The translations under genes and the position numbers were made by a program. A model generated the notes under the pieces. The model did no database searches. It was given only the letters and a program-made list of their open reading frames with translations, and was not told the DNA's origin. A stretch of 64,000 bases of DNA from Gammaproteobacteria bacterium (lineage in GTDB: Bacteria; Pseudomonadota; Gammaproteobacteria; Steroidobacterales; Foliamicaceae), in assembly GCA_009844425.1 (NCBI GenBank), contig VYBN01000022.1, positions 1 to 64,000 on the forward strand. Direction: 5' to 3'. Shown one piece after another: positions 33,623-42,827 of this stretch. Within the stretch, counting starts at the first letter, position 1, and each line of letters opens with the position of its first letter.

Positions 33623-33958
33623 ATGGCTTCCGGTGCTTTCAATCTCTTCGAAGCCGCCCGTGCCCTCGAAGCCGCGGGCGTGGAACGCGCCCAGGCCGAA
33701 GCCATCGCCGGAGCGATACATCAGGGCCAGTACCACGACCAGGCAATAAAAGAGGATCTGTTCGGGCTCGGAAGTCAAATGCGATCGGGGATTGCTGAAT
33801 TTAGGGCCGAAAAGCGAGTTGCGTCAGGCGCACTTCATTCTTTCAATTCCCAGTTTCGCGCGGACCTTGCCTCGTTCGAAAAGCGAATGACGATTCGCTT
33901 ATATTTGGTCGGGGCAGGGCTGGCCGCTTGGTTCATCGCGTTCGAACTGTTCACCTGA
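33623..33958 (+). CDS. Small coiled-coil protein with C-terminal membrane anchor (DUF1640-like)
   Basis: A protein of about 111 aa. The N-terminus FNLFEAARALEAAGVERAQAEAIAGAI is a helical motif found in small DUF1640/CCDC90-like bacterial proteins. A coiled-coil stretch follows (about 50-90), then a single hydrophobic helix (LYLVGAGLAAWFIAFELF) at the C-terminus, suggesting a tail-anchored inner-membrane protein. Met 33623 is preferred over 33593 because the motif starts right after it. It lies 41 nt downstream of the kinase. Genes of this kind are often found with toxin-antitoxin modules, but the function is unknown. Confidence 0.6.
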   Translation: MASGAFNLFEAARALEAAGVERAQAEAIAGAIHQGQYHDQAIKEDLFGLGSQMRSGIAEFRAEKRVASGALHSFNSQFRADLASFEKRMTIRLYLVGAGLAAWFIAFELFT

Positions 33959-33989
33959 CCCCACCGCTTCATGAAGCAAGGAATGCAAA

Positions 33990-34307
33990 ATGCAAGACAT
34001 AGACTTGGAACAGCACATTTCGGTTGATCCCGAAATCTGCCACGGCAAACCCTGCATTAAGGGCACTCGAGTGCTTGTGGAAACCATCTTGGTCAGCTTG
34101 GACGACGGCATGACCGCAGAAGACATCCACAGTCATTACCCGTCTATCTCCTACGAAACAATTGAAGCTCTCGCCCACTATGCAAAAAGACAGCGACAGA
34201 AGCAGCCGGGCCGCCGGCTAGGATTTCTGGCGGGGCAATTTTCCGTGCCCGACAACTTCGATGACATGGCGGCCGAAGAGATCGAAGCGCTATTCCAGCT
34301 CAAATAG
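33990..34307 (+). CDS. DUF433-DUF2281-like antitoxin fusion, no toxin partner seen
   Basis: A 105-aa protein. Residues 10-70 match DUF433 antitoxins (ISVDPEICHGKPCIKGTRVLVETILVSL...GMTAEDI...YPSISYETIEAL). The C-terminal GFLAGQFSVPDNFDDMAAEEIEALFQ matches the short C-terminal end of DUF2281/VapB-type antitoxins. DUF433 genes normally pair with a DUF5615/PIN-like toxin directly downstream. None is present in the 217 nt before the next gene, which instead holds a putA 3' remnant. It may be an orphan or may neutralise a toxin elsewhere. Confidence 0.78.
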   Translation: MQDIDLEQHISVDPEICHGKPCIKGTRVLVETILVSLDDGMTAEDIHSHYPSISYETIEALAHYAKRQRQKQPGRRLGFLAGQFSVPDNFDDMAAEEIEALFQLK

Positions 34308-34334
34308 TAAACGCCTCACGAACCCCAAGTATTG

Positions 34335-34388
34335 AACACCACCGCCAAGGGCGGCAATGGCGAACTGCTACGCTTCGTTGCCGCCTAA
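34335..34388 (+). pseudogene. Remnant of a second putA 3' end
   Basis: These 54 nt encode NTTAKGGNGELLRFVAA and a stop, matching the end of PutA at 31883-31936 (NTTAKGGN, then ELLR) in the same spacing and with mostly third-position changes. There is no upstream open frame linking it to a gene. It marks the right edge of the hipBA/DUF433 block and suggests that the block entered at, or recombined with, the putA 3' end, leaving two versions of it. Confidence 0.75.
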
Positions 34389-34524
34389 TCGCCCGCCGAA
34401 TAGCGGTATCGAAATTTGGTTGCAGGCCTCACAGAGTAAGATTCGCAGTCCAAGTGCGGGGGAGTATTGCTGGGCGGCTCGTTCAGACTTCAGCTAGCCT
34501 CGCTTCAATCGGGAGGGCCTAATC

Positions 34525-35493
34525 GTGAATTTGCAACACTACGAATTGCGGATCCGTGGCCTTAAGGAAGCGCCCGGGAAAATAAAGGCAGCGGCATTAA
34601 TACACACTTTGGATGCGCTCACCAAGACAGCCGAACGTGCGACACGCCTGCTTGCTACTGGAGCAGGCACGGCTCGAGGCTCGCGGCCCAAGTGGCTTTC
34701 GGCAGCCACCGACTTCACGATCAGCGGTTTCCGGCCAGGATCCACGATCTGCGACATCGAAGCTCCGTCTCTGAGAGAGACCGCTTCACAAGCGTTTGGC
34801 CAACCTGACTTTTGGAGTGCACAGCTGAGCTTGAACGACACGGCGCTTGACTTGGCCGCTAGAGCCATAAGCGAGGCGCAGTCCGAAAATTCGTCCGGCG
34901 ACTACTTCGATAGTTCAGTGCTTGAGGCAATCGGAAGCTTCGGACGCGCCGTTCGCGAGAAGCAAGTGCGCTACGAGTTAACCCCCAATAGCAGGGCGCA
35001 TGAAGAATTTGAGCTAGACATCCAATCCTGCGCGCAGATTAGGGAGCGATTGAAGGCACTTCCAGAACCCAGAGCCTTTGTTGTGAGCGGCAGACTCGAC
35101 GAAATTAAACACGGCAACGGCCGCTTCAGCCTATTGATAAGTGAGCAGAACCGACTGTTCGGACGTTTGGATGCAGCGTCATTGAACGTCGAAAGCCTCC
35201 GCCCCCTATGGGGAAAGCAAACGACAGTGGAGGGAATCGTCCATTTCAAGGCCAATGGCCAATCCCGGCTGATTGAAGCTCGCCGCATCAGTGGGCGAGT
35301 AGAGGGAGATCGCGTTTTCGAGGAAGTTCCATCAGCAGCAAGGCAAGAGTTGCATGACTTGTTTCCGCATCGCGACAGAAGAATCCAGTCCTTCGACCCA
35401 ATCGAACTTGCGGGCACATGGCCGGGGGATGAACCGCTTGAAGACCTTTTGGCACAGCTAGACCAAACGGCTTTGCGCGCTGTTGAATGCTAA
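34525..35493 (+). CDS. Hypothetical protein with OB-fold-like C-terminal region
   Basis: A 322-aa protein I do not recognise. It starts at GTG with GGGAGG about 8 nt upstream. The N-terminal half (1-160) is helical and mixed. The region about 185-270 has alternating strands (FVVSGRLDEIKHGNGRFSLLI, LFGRLDAASLNVESLRPLWG, TTVEGIVHFKANGQSRLIEA), as in small beta-barrels. No membrane segment or signal is seen. It lies in the accessory stretch between the putA remnant and the phosphorothioation-like locus, and its GC is lower than the backbone. It overlaps the reductase-like gene on the other strand by 4 nt, so the two are convergent. Confidence 0.55.
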   Translation: MNLQHYELRIRGLKEAPGKIKAAALIHTLDALTKTAERATRLLATGAGTARGSRPKWLSAATDFTISGFRPGSTICDIEAPSLRETASQAFGQPDFWSAQLSLNDTALDLAARAISEAQSENSSGDYFDSSVLEAIGSFGRAVREKQVRYELTPNSRAHEEFELDIQSCAQIRERLKALPEPRAFVVSGRLDEIKHGNGRFSLLISEQNRLFGRLDAASLNVESLRPLWGKQTTVEGIVHFKANGQSRLIEARRISGRVEGDRVFEEVPSAARQELHDLFPHRDRRIQSFDPIELAGTWPGDEPLEDLLAQLDQTALRAVEC

Positions 35494-36272
35494 AGCAGGC
35501 CGGGGATCAGGGCGGCGCGCGTCCTGGGGAAATCGGGGAAGTTGGTGTGGTACCAGGAGCGGCGCCAGAGTGCCCGGGGGACGAGATTGGCGATGCTCCA
35601 CAGGGCGAAGGCGAGAGCGGGGAGACACCAGGTCAGGAGGGCGAAGCCGAGCCATTCGATGATTTCGCCCAGGAGGTTCGGGCAGCAGCTCAGGTTGAAC
35701 GCGCCGCCTTCGGGCAGGACGCGTTGGTGCCCGCTGCGACGGCGCAGGGCGAGCAGGCGGTAGTCCGACCACAGGTTGAGCCAGGCGCCGCCGATCATGA
35801 GGACCACGCCAGCCAGGAATCTCGGATCGGACAGCCATGCGTCACCGAGCTGGGGAGCGAACGCCAGGTAGGACCCCAGCAGGGCGCCGTTAGTCACGTT
35901 GAAGGCGCCTCCGCTCATCCACATCCCGGACGGTATCGTGGCGCCCGGCCTAAGCACGACGAGGGGCCAGACCAGGGTCCGGTGTCCGTAGTGCGCCAGC
36001 CACAGCGCAACTGCAATGTTCCCCACGAGGTGGAGATTCCCGCTTGCGAAGTAAACCGAGGGGAACGTGACGAGCGCAGGCAACTCCATCCAGAACCAGC
36101 CCCAGCGGGCGTCGATGTGCTTGCCCCGGCCTGCGCCTCCGATCCGGCCCGTGATGTCGCGGACCTTGAAACTCATTGCGAACGCGAGAACGGCGAGCAT
36201 CGCCCAGATCGCGCTCAGCAATGTGAGTGTGGGATAGTCAAAACACACAGTGTTTTTACCGGCCCTTGGCAA
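35490..36272 (-). CDS. Steroid 5-alpha-reductase C-terminal-domain family membrane protein
   Basis: A 260-aa polytopic membrane protein of the 3-oxo-5-alpha-steroid 4-dehydrogenase family. It has several hydrophobic helices and the diagnostic C-terminal block LPEGGAFNLSCCPNLLGEIIEWLGFAL (P-N-x-x-G-E-x-x-E-W-x-G-F). This NADPH-binding end is shared with eukaryotic SRD5A enzymes and bacterial homologues. Reaction and substrate in bacteria are unclear. It is on the same strand as the cysteine desulfurase gene upstream, 34 nt away. High GC suggests that it is backbone and that the accessory block begins just after it. Confidence 0.72.
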   Translation of the reverse strand: MPRAGKNTVCFDYPTLTLLSAIWAMLAVLAFAMSFKVRDITGRIGGAGRGKHIDARWGWFWMELPALVTFPSVYFASGNLHLVGNIAVALWLAHYGHRTLVWPLVVLRPGATIPSGMWMSGGAFNVTNGALLGSYLAFAPQLGDAWLSDPRFLAGVVLMIGGAWLNLWSDYRLLALRRRSGHQRVLPEGGAFNLSCCPNLLGEIIEWLGFALLTWCLPALAFALWSIANLVPRALWRRSWYHTNFPDFPRTRAALIPGLL

Positions 36273-36306
36273 AGCTGAGCATGACTACCGCTCTCGGGTC
36301 TGTCTG

Positions 36307-37494
36307 CTACGCCGTGCGAGGCAAATCAGCCTCGGCAAGCCTATTCAGCGCTGATTCAACTAAGCCTATTGCCTCAGTAACGTCATCATCACTAGTGTCA
36401 AAACCAAGACTGAAACGAATCGACGACTCAGCGTCATCAACTCCTAATCCGATGGCCCGCAAAACATGTGAGGGCTCTGGAATTCCCGTGGTGCATGCGG
36501 AACCGGTTGACGCTGCCAAGCTAGGTTGCAGCGCGCCAAGAATGTCGTGCGCCGAGTATCCGTGAAACCCTATATTGGCGTTTCCGGGATGCCGCGCATA
36601 CCCTTCGGCCCCGTTCACGGAAATCGGGAATGCAAGGCACTTCAGCCCATCCACGAAAGCATCCCGGCGCCGGATCAATCGGGCACGTTTGTCCTGAATA
36701 TCCTGTCTCAAGAAAAGATCAGCGGCAGCTCCCATGCCAACACAGAGCGGAACGGGGAGTGTCCCCGAACGCAATCCTTGCTGCTGCCCTCCGCCATAAA
36801 TCAATGGCTCAATCTGGTTCTGTAGTTCACGCGCAACGTATGTGACTCCAATTCCCTTCGGGCCGTACATCTTGTGTGCAGAGAGGGAAAGCATGTCGGC
36901 GTGCTCGGCGAGCGTACCTAGCTGCATAGCGATGGGGGCTTGCGCGGCGTCGCTATGAACAATTGCGCCGCACTTCCTGGCGAGTTCGGAAATTTCCTCG
37001 ATTCGTTGAATTGTTCCAATTTCGTTATTGACCAGAATGACCGACACTGCAAGCACATCGTCACCCAGTGCGGCCTCCAGTTCGGCTAACTCGATGAACC
37101 CTTGCCGATCAACAGGAATAGTCTCAATTTTGAATCCGTAGTGGTCATGCAAAGCTCTACAGGCGGCAAGGACGCACTTGTGTTCAATCGCGCTCACCAG
37201 AATTCGACGGCGCTTCCCCCCGATTGACCGGCGACCCAATCCGAGGAGCGCAAGGTTATTCGACTCGGTCGCCCCGGATGTAAAGATGATTTCATCCGAA
37301 TCGGCGCCGATCAGTTGACCCACCCGCTCGGCGGCTGTCTCCACGGCACGAGCTGAATTCCAGCCGAAAACGTGATCAGATGAATGAGGGTTGCCGAACC
37401 TGACACTTGCGAAGGGTGCCATTCTCTCGACAACTTCCGGATGAACGGGCGTAGTCGCCTGATGATCAAAGTAGAGCGTGTTACGACTTCTCAT
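36307..37494 (-). CDS. sspA: Cysteine desulfurase of phosphorothioation locus (SspA/DndA-like)
   Basis: A 395-aa PLP-dependent class V aminotransferase that takes sulfur from cysteine as a persulfide. The N-terminus YFDHQATTPVHPEV and SGATESNNLALLG are the NifS/IscS pattern. The PLP Lys is in SLSAHKMYGPKGIG, and the mobile-loop Cys in STGSACTTGIPEPSHVL. It lies divergent from the DUF4007-ATPase-PAPS-reductase operon (152-nt gap). In Ssp and Dnd systems the first protein (SspA/DndA) supplies sulfur to the SspD/DndC enzyme, so the context makes that role more likely than housekeeping Fe-S assembly; no iscU or other isc genes are nearby. Confidence 0.78.
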   Translation of the reverse strand: MRSRNTLYFDHQATTPVHPEVVERMAPFASVRFGNPHSSDHVFGWNSARAVETAAERVGQLIGADSDEIIFTSGATESNNLALLGLGRRSIGGKRRRILVSAIEHKCVLAACRALHDHYGFKIETIPVDRQGFIELAELEAALGDDVLAVSVILVNNEIGTIQRIEEISELARKCGAIVHSDAAQAPIAMQLGTLAEHADMLSLSAHKMYGPKGIGVTYVARELQNQIEPLIYGGGQQQGLRSGTLPVPLCVGMGAAADLFLRQDIQDKRARLIRRRDAFVDGLKCLAFPISVNGAEGYARHPGNANIGFHGYSAHDILGALQPSLAASTGSACTTGIPEPSHVLRAIGLGVDDAESSIRFSLGFDTSDDDVTEAIGLVESALNRLAEADLPRTA

Positions 37495-37646
37495 GGAATA
37501 TCATAGGGATATGGGCTTCATCCTCGCTCATGCTCGGTTGATTCTCGGAAGCAAGCTGCTGGAGGTTGACTCCAGCAAGTCTTGACAATAGCATGTGACA
37601 CAAGTTCCTCGCGAACTGGCGGAAGCATCCAGGAGGTCAAAGACGT

Positions 37647-38615
37647 ATGTCAGGACGACAAATATATCAACTCGGCTACAAGCCGCAGTTTTCCGGCCAC
37701 GAAACTTTCCCCCTGCGCTATGGATGGTTAAAAAAGGCCTATGACCGGGTGGCCAAAACGCAAGTCAACGCTGACAACCGGGCTGCCTGTTGGAGTGAAG
37801 ACGCCATCGCCCGATTCGGCGTGGGCAAGAACATGGTGGCATCGATACGCCATTGGGCGAAATCGACTCGGATAGTTGAGGAGCCGACCGGCACACATTC
37901 GGTAAGAACGACTGAATTGGGTAAATTCCTGCTCGGCGAGAACGGTCACGATCCGTATATGGAACACCCTTCCACTCTATGGCTAGTTCATTGGCAATTG
38001 GCGGCGCAGAAAGAAAAGACAACGTGGTATTGGGCGTTCAGTCACTACCCTTCCGTCACCTTTCACAGAGACGATCTGGTCAAGAAAATCAAGCGATTCG
38101 TAGAACGTAATTTCAAGAGGCAATTCGCGGATACAACCATCAGGAACGATGTTCTCTGTTTCCTTCGCACTTACGTGGCTCGGCCCTCGACGAAAAGATC
38201 TGGGCACGATGAAGCACTGGAGTCACCTCTCACCGAGCTAGGACTAATCAAAGCTCTTGGGAAGAAGGACGGCTTCCGATTTGTCCGTGGTCCCAAGTCA
38301 ACTCTGGGAGACGGTGTTTTTGTGTATGCGCTTCTGGATTACTGGAAGCGCTTACCCCGCGGTACTTCCCTCTCGTTCGAAAAAATAGCTCACGCGCCCG
38401 GAAGTCCCGGCCGTGTTTTTCAATTTGACGAGAACGATGTAGCCGATCGTCTAACGAAACTCGATGACGTCACTGACGGTGCATTGCGGTGGTCTGAAAC
38501 CGCGGGCTTAAGACAAGTAGTAAGCGCAATCAATGTTGCTGAGCAACCTTCACTTGCCTGGGCCCACAGGGATTACCAACAAGGACTGTATCAGGAGAAG
38601 TCAAAATGCCACTAA
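37647..38615 (+). CDS. sspB: DUF4007 protein (SspB-like), phosphorothioation locus
   Basis: A 322-aa DUF4007 protein. The N-terminus PQFSGHETFPLRYGWLKKAYD and FGVGKNMVASIRHWAKST are the family's conserved parts, followed by TELGKFLLGE and STLWLVHWQLA (winged-helix-like). AGGAGG stands 12 nt before the ATG. In Ssp systems I recall the DUF4007 protein as SspB, reported as a nickase needed for single-strand sulfur insertion; that mapping is from memory and no catalytic residues are evident to me. It overlaps the ATPase gene by 10 nt and forms an operon with it and the sulfurtransferase gene. Confidence 0.72.
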   Translation: MSGRQIYQLGYKPQFSGHETFPLRYGWLKKAYDRVAKTQVNADNRAACWSEDAIARFGVGKNMVASIRHWAKSTRIVEEPTGTHSVRTTELGKFLLGENGHDPYMEHPSTLWLVHWQLAAQKEKTTWYWAFSHYPSVTFHRDDLVKKIKRFVERNFKRQFADTTIRNDVLCFLRTYVARPSTKRSGHDEALESPLTELGLIKALGKKDGFRFVRGPKSTLGDGVFVYALLDYWKRLPRGTSLSFEKIAHAPGSPGRVFQFDENDVADRLTKLDDVTDGALRWSETAGLRQVVSAINVAEQPSLAWAHRDYQQGLYQEKSKCH

Positions 38616-41600
38616 GGGACCAAGTGCGTATAGCCCGACGCTTCCTGAGATCAATTCGTGTTGACACGGACCTCGGTGAACTGGCTGCGCTTGAAGGCTT
38701 CATTTGCCCAAAATCATCCGCAGATGTCTTGACCACCATGGCACGCGCCGTCTCTGAGACGGGCCACGGTGCCTTTACCTGGACTGGCCCCTACGGCAGC
38801 GGGAAATCAAGCCTGGTAATTGCGCTGAGCGCATTGCTGGATGCAAATCCCCAACTGAGAGAGGCAGCCGAGAAGATCTTCGGCGAGGAAGTAACCAAGA
38901 CGGTACGAGACGCACTGCCTTGCGGCTCAAAAGGGTGGCGCATCATCCCCGTGGTTGGCACGCGGGCTGATCCGGTAAGTGTCATTGGCGAAGCGCTCAG
39001 AGAACGAGGAGTAGTTTCACGAGCCCAAACCAACGAATGGAACGAAACTGATCTTGTTAAAACACTCGCCGAGACAACATCATCCGCATCTAACAGTGCT
39101 GGATTGATCCTTTTCATTGATGAAATGGGCAAGTTTCTGGAAGCCGCAGCAAACGAAACCGGCGATGCGTATGTCTTTCAGCAACTGGCGGAAATCGCGT
39201 CTCGCAGCGAAGGACGGTTTCTCGTAATAGGAGTCTTGCATCAAGCCTTTGAAGAGTATGCGCATCGCTTGTCACATGAAACTCGGGATGAGTGGGCAAA
39301 GATTCAGGGGCGATTCATTGATCTACCTGTCAATGTGGCAGGCGAGGAGCAAATCGAATTGATAGCTCGCGCCATCGAATGCGAAGACATTCCTCAAAAT
39401 CACGGCGCGTTATCAAGAAATGTTGCCGGAATGGCGTTGATAAGGCGATCCGGCAATCTTCAGGGCCTGGCTACCACATTGAAGGAATGCTGGCCACTGC
39501 ATCCCACTGTTGCATGTCTCCTGGGTCCCATTTCACGCCGGCGTTTCGGGCAAGCACAAAGGAGCGTGTTCGGATTTCTCAATTCCTCGGAACTGTATGG
39601 GTTCCAGGATTTTCTTAATCAAGCCTCGCTTGCTGATCTGTACGGCCCAGACCAACTATGGGACTACCTCCGAACCAATCTGGAACCAACTATTTTGGCT
39701 TCACCGGATGGGCACCGGTGGGCGCTGGCCGCAGAAGCGCTGGAACGTTGCGAATCGTTGGGAGGGGATGACCTTCAAGTCAAATTACTGAAGGCGATCG
39801 CCATAATCGATATGTTCAAAGAGCAATCCGGCTTGGTAGCCAATACGGATCTGTTAAGCGCTTGTTTCCCCACAGTACCCGCGGCAGATCTCGAAATCAC
39901 ACTAACGCAGTTGGACAAAGGCTCTTTCACCGTATTCAGGAAGTACCTGGAGGCTCGAGCAATTTTCGCCGGCAGTGATTTCGATATCGAGTCCGCAATC
40001 CGAGGCGCGCTCGACAATATCGAAGAAATTGATTTCAACGAACTTAAGCAACTGGCAGGTTTTCACTCCATTTTGGCTAAGCGTCACTACCACGAGACTG
40101 GCGCAATGCGCTGGTTTGAAGTGAACATAGTCCCCCTTGAGGAGTTGATCGAATTCGCCGAAGAAACGGCGCCGTCGAACGGCGCAATTGGACATTTCCT
40201 ATTGGGAATCTCGACCAAAGACGAGAACAAAGAGCATGCGGAAAGTCTGTGCAGGAAGGCGGCGCAAGGCAGCAGTTCTTGGGACATCATCGTGGGCGTA
40301 TCACAGCAATCCTGGGCGGTAATGCCCTTGGCACGCGAACTGCTTGCCCTCGAAAGCGTAAACAACGATCACCCGGAACTTGCTGGCGACCCGGTAGCTC
40401 GGCGGGAAGTTTCTTCGCGGCTCGCGGTACTGCAGGGCCTTATTGAGGCGGAACTGCAAAAAGCGTTCGATAGCGCAAAGTGGTTCCGAAAACACTACTC
40501 TGCACAGCATCTACGGCAAGCCGATTTGAACACCTTGGCGTCGGACTTAGCCGACAAGAGATTCAATGAATCGCCAATTCTGCATAACGAATTACTGAAT
40601 CGCCAGTTGCCATCCAGCAACGCGATCGCGGCCCAAAACAAGCTTTTGCGAGCCATGGTGCTAAATGAAGGGGAGCCGCATCTCGGCATGCAGGGGTATC
40701 CCCCCGAGCGCGGGCTTCTGTCCTCAATACTGGAATCGACCGGACTCTATGCGTACGAGCAGGAGCAGTGGCGCTTTGTCCCCCCCAATAGGCGCCAAGA
40801 AGATCTTAGGTGTCTGGCGCCAATGTGGAGAGATGCGCTTCAACTCCTTAAGGATCAATCCAACCGAGCAGTCGCAATCTCTGAGCTTTACGAAATTTGG
40901 CGCAAGCCGCCCTATGGCTTAAAGGACGGCCTCATGACGATCTTGGGAGTGGCCTTCTACCTATCCTGCCGCGACAAACTTGCCGTTTATCGCAACGGGG
41001 TATTTCGAGCCCGATTTGATGATGTGGATGTTGACTACCTGGCTAAGGACCCAAGTTTCATCCAGCTTCGGTGGATGGAGCTTTCTGAAACCGCGCGACA
41101 TTTATTGTCGGGAATGGCAGAAATCGTCCGCGATCTTGATGACACCAACGACCTTGCAGCACTTGAGCCGATTGATGTGGCGCGCGGGCTCATAGCCATC
41201 TATGACCGACTGCCCCAATGGACCACGAGAACCATGAGGCTGTCAAGAAATGCACTCAAGATTCGGGAGCTTTTCAAGAACGCGCATGATCCGAATCAGT
41301 TTCTCTTCAACGACATCCCGGAAACGCTCCAAGCCCGACTTGCGGAGAATGGTCAACAGCATTGGCAGGGAATTACCGCGAGCGTCAGGGAGGGCCTGCA
41401 AGAATTGGTCGAAGCATATCCATCAGTGCTTCGCCGGCTACGCGACATCATGCTTTCGGAATTGCAGGTTCCGAATACGTCAAGCCAATCGTTAGCCGAC
41501 TTACGCAGCAGAGCGGAAAACATCAAGCAACTCGCCGGCGACTTACGGCTCGACGCATTCATTGGCAGACTAGCAACATTCGACGGTAGTGATGAGCATT

Positions 41601-41995
41601 TCGAAGGAATAGCAAGCTTGGCTGCCAGCAAGCCTCCCAAAGAATGGGTGGATCTTGATCTTGACCAAGCCAGGATTGAAGTCGCTGACTTGGCGCAGAA
41701 GTTCCTGAGGGCTGAAATGTACGCGCGTGTTAAGGGCAGGCGGGACAAGCGGCACGCCATGGCAGTGGTCATCGATGTGGAAGGTCAACCCGAGCCGCTA
41801 CTGCAAGAATTTGATGTCGCTGATTCCGAACGTCCGGCAGTCAACAGGCTTGTGAACCGTGTCGGAAAAACATTGGACGGTGCCAAAGGCAACAATATCG
41901 TTCTGGCGGCACTGGCGCAGTTGAGCTCTCGTTACATGAGCAAGCCTGAGCTAGAAAGTGAAGATAAAACAAAGGCGTCTCAACTTGAACACTGA
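38606..41995 (+). CDS. sspC: Large ATPase of phosphorothioation locus (SspC-like)
   Basis: A 1129-aa P-loop ATPase. The N-terminal NTPase domain has Walker A GPYGSGKS (61-68) and Walker B LILFIDEMGKFLE (about 168-180), with DLGELAALEGFICPKSSADVL upstream. The remaining roughly 800 residues are mostly helical, without a recognised nuclease or helicase motif. In the order DUF4007, ATPase, PAPS-reductase it corresponds to SspC of the SspBCD operon. It may power DNA remodelling for sulfur insertion. Homology was judged by position and NTPase type only; the large C-terminal part could hold extra domains. It overlaps both neighbours (10 and 38 nt). Confidence 0.68.
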   Translation: MPLRDQVRIARRFLRSIRVDTDLGELAALEGFICPKSSADVLTTMARAVSETGHGAFTWTGPYGSGKSSLVIALSALLDANPQLREAAEKIFGEEVTKTVRDALPCGSKGWRIIPVVGTRADPVSVIGEALRERGVVSRAQTNEWNETDLVKTLAETTSSASNSAGLILFIDEMGKFLEAAANETGDAYVFQQLAEIASRSEGRFLVIGVLHQAFEEYAHRLSHETRDEWAKIQGRFIDLPVNVAGEEQIELIARAIECEDIPQNHGALSRNVAGMALIRRSGNLQGLATTLKECWPLHPTVACLLGPISRRRFGQAQRSVFGFLNSSELYGFQDFLNQASLADLYGPDQLWDYLRTNLEPTILASPDGHRWALAAEALERCESLGGDDLQVKLLKAIAIIDMFKEQSGLVANTDLLSACFPTVPAADLEITLTQLDKGSFTVFRKYLEARAIFAGSDFDIESAIRGALDNIEEIDFNELKQLAGFHSILAKRHYHETGAMRWFEVNIVPLEELIEFAEETAPSNGAIGHFLLGISTKDENKEHAESLCRKAAQGSSSWDIIVGVSQQSWAVMPLARELLALESVNNDHPELAGDPVARREVSSRLAVLQGLIEAELQKAFDSAKWFRKHYSAQHLRQADLNTLASDLADKRFNESPILHNELLNRQLPSSNAIAAQNKLLRAMVLNEGEPHLGMQGYPPERGLLSSILESTGLYAYEQEQWRFVPPNRRQEDLRCLAPMWRDALQLLKDQSNRAVAISELYEIWRKPPYGLKDGLMTILGVAFYLSCRDKLAVYRNGVFRARFDDVDVDYLAKDPSFIQLRWMELSETARHLLSGMAEIVRDLDDTNDLAALEPIDVARGLIAIYDRLPQWTTRTMRLSRNALKIRELFKNAHDPNQFLFNDIPETLQARLAENGQQHWQGITASVREGLQELVEAYPSVLRRLRDIMLSELQVPNTSSQSLADLRSRAENIKQLAGDLRLDAFIGRLATFDGSDEHFEGIASLAASKPPKEWVDLDLDQARIEVADLAQKFLRAEMYARVKGRRDKRHAMAVVIDVEGQPEPLLQEFDVADSERPAVNRLVNRVGKTLDGAKGNNIVLAALAQLSSRYMSKPELESEDKTKASQLEH

Positions 41996-42824
41996 TAGCG
42001 TTAGGCACGTGCTCGGATTGTCGGGCGGACGTGATAGTGCAGCGCTTGCCGTCTACATGCGGCAGCAATACCCAGAACTCGACATCGAGTACTTCTTTAC
42101 GGACACCGGAAAGGAGTTGCCTGAGGTATATGAGTACCTTGGTCGCCTGGAAGGGTTTCTTGGGCGTCCCATCTTGCGCCTCAATCCTGATCGAGATTTC
42201 GATTTCTGGCTCAAGCAATACAACGATTTCCTTCCATCACCACAGAGTCGCTGGTGCACACGCCAGCTCAAGCTACGGCCTTTTGAGCAATGGGTTCATC
42301 CCATGCTGAAGGCGGGACAAACCGTGTATAGCTACGTTGCCATTCGCAGTGACGAAGAATACCGAGAGGGATACTCCTCCAAGCACGATCGGCTAATAAT
42401 CAAATTGCCCTTCAAGGAAGCCGGGCTGGACAAACAAAGCGTGCTGGAAATCCTTGAGGGATCAGGTCTAGGTTTGCCAAGCTATTACGCCTGGCGCACC
42501 CGTAGCGGATGCACTTTCTGTTTCTTTCAGCAAAAGATTGAGTGGGTGCGGCTGAAGGAGCAACATCCGGACGCTTTCGAGGAGGCGAAGTCCTATGAAA
42601 AGGACGCAATGGAGCACGGCTCTCCCTTTACATGGAGCCAAGGGGAGTCGTTAGAAGAACTGGAACGTCCAGAACGCGTTCGGCAAATAAGACTTGATCA
42701 CGACGAGCGCTTAGCGAGGGCGCGGTCTAGAACTCAACGCAACCCGCTTCGGCCCAATTTTGAGCCTATAGATATTGACGATTTATATGGACAGGCAAAA
42801 GTCTGCCTAGCCTGCCACAAATAA
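41958..42824 (+). CDS. sspD: PAPS-reductase-like sulfurtransferase (SspD/DndC-like)
   Basis: A 288-aa PP-loop ATP pyrophosphatase of the PAPS-reductase family, the enzyme type that activates the DNA backbone for sulfur in Dnd and Ssp systems. The PP-loop is LSGGRDSAAL (SGGRDS at 22-27). Cysteines suited to an Fe-S cluster or sulfur relay are C185 and C188 in SGCTFCFF and C283 and C286 in VCLACHK at the very end, plus C100 in SRWCTRQ. An ordinary assimilatory PAPS reductase would have a C-terminal ECG(I/L)H motif, which is absent. It overlaps the ATPase gene by 38 nt and ends 3 nt from the stop of the convergent DUF262 gene. Confidence 0.78.
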   Translation: MKIKQRRLNLNTDSVRHVLGLSGGRDSAALAVYMRQQYPELDIEYFFTDTGKELPEVYEYLGRLEGFLGRPILRLNPDRDFDFWLKQYNDFLPSPQSRWCTRQLKLRPFEQWVHPMLKAGQTVYSYVAIRSDEEYREGYSSKHDRLIIKLPFKEAGLDKQSVLEILEGSGLGLPSYYAWRTRSGCTFCFFQQKIEWVRLKEQHPDAFEEAKSYEKDAMEHGSPFTWSQGESLEELERPERVRQIRLDHDERLARARSRTQRNPLRPNFEPIDIDDLYGQAKVCLACHK

Positions 42825-42827
42825 GCA

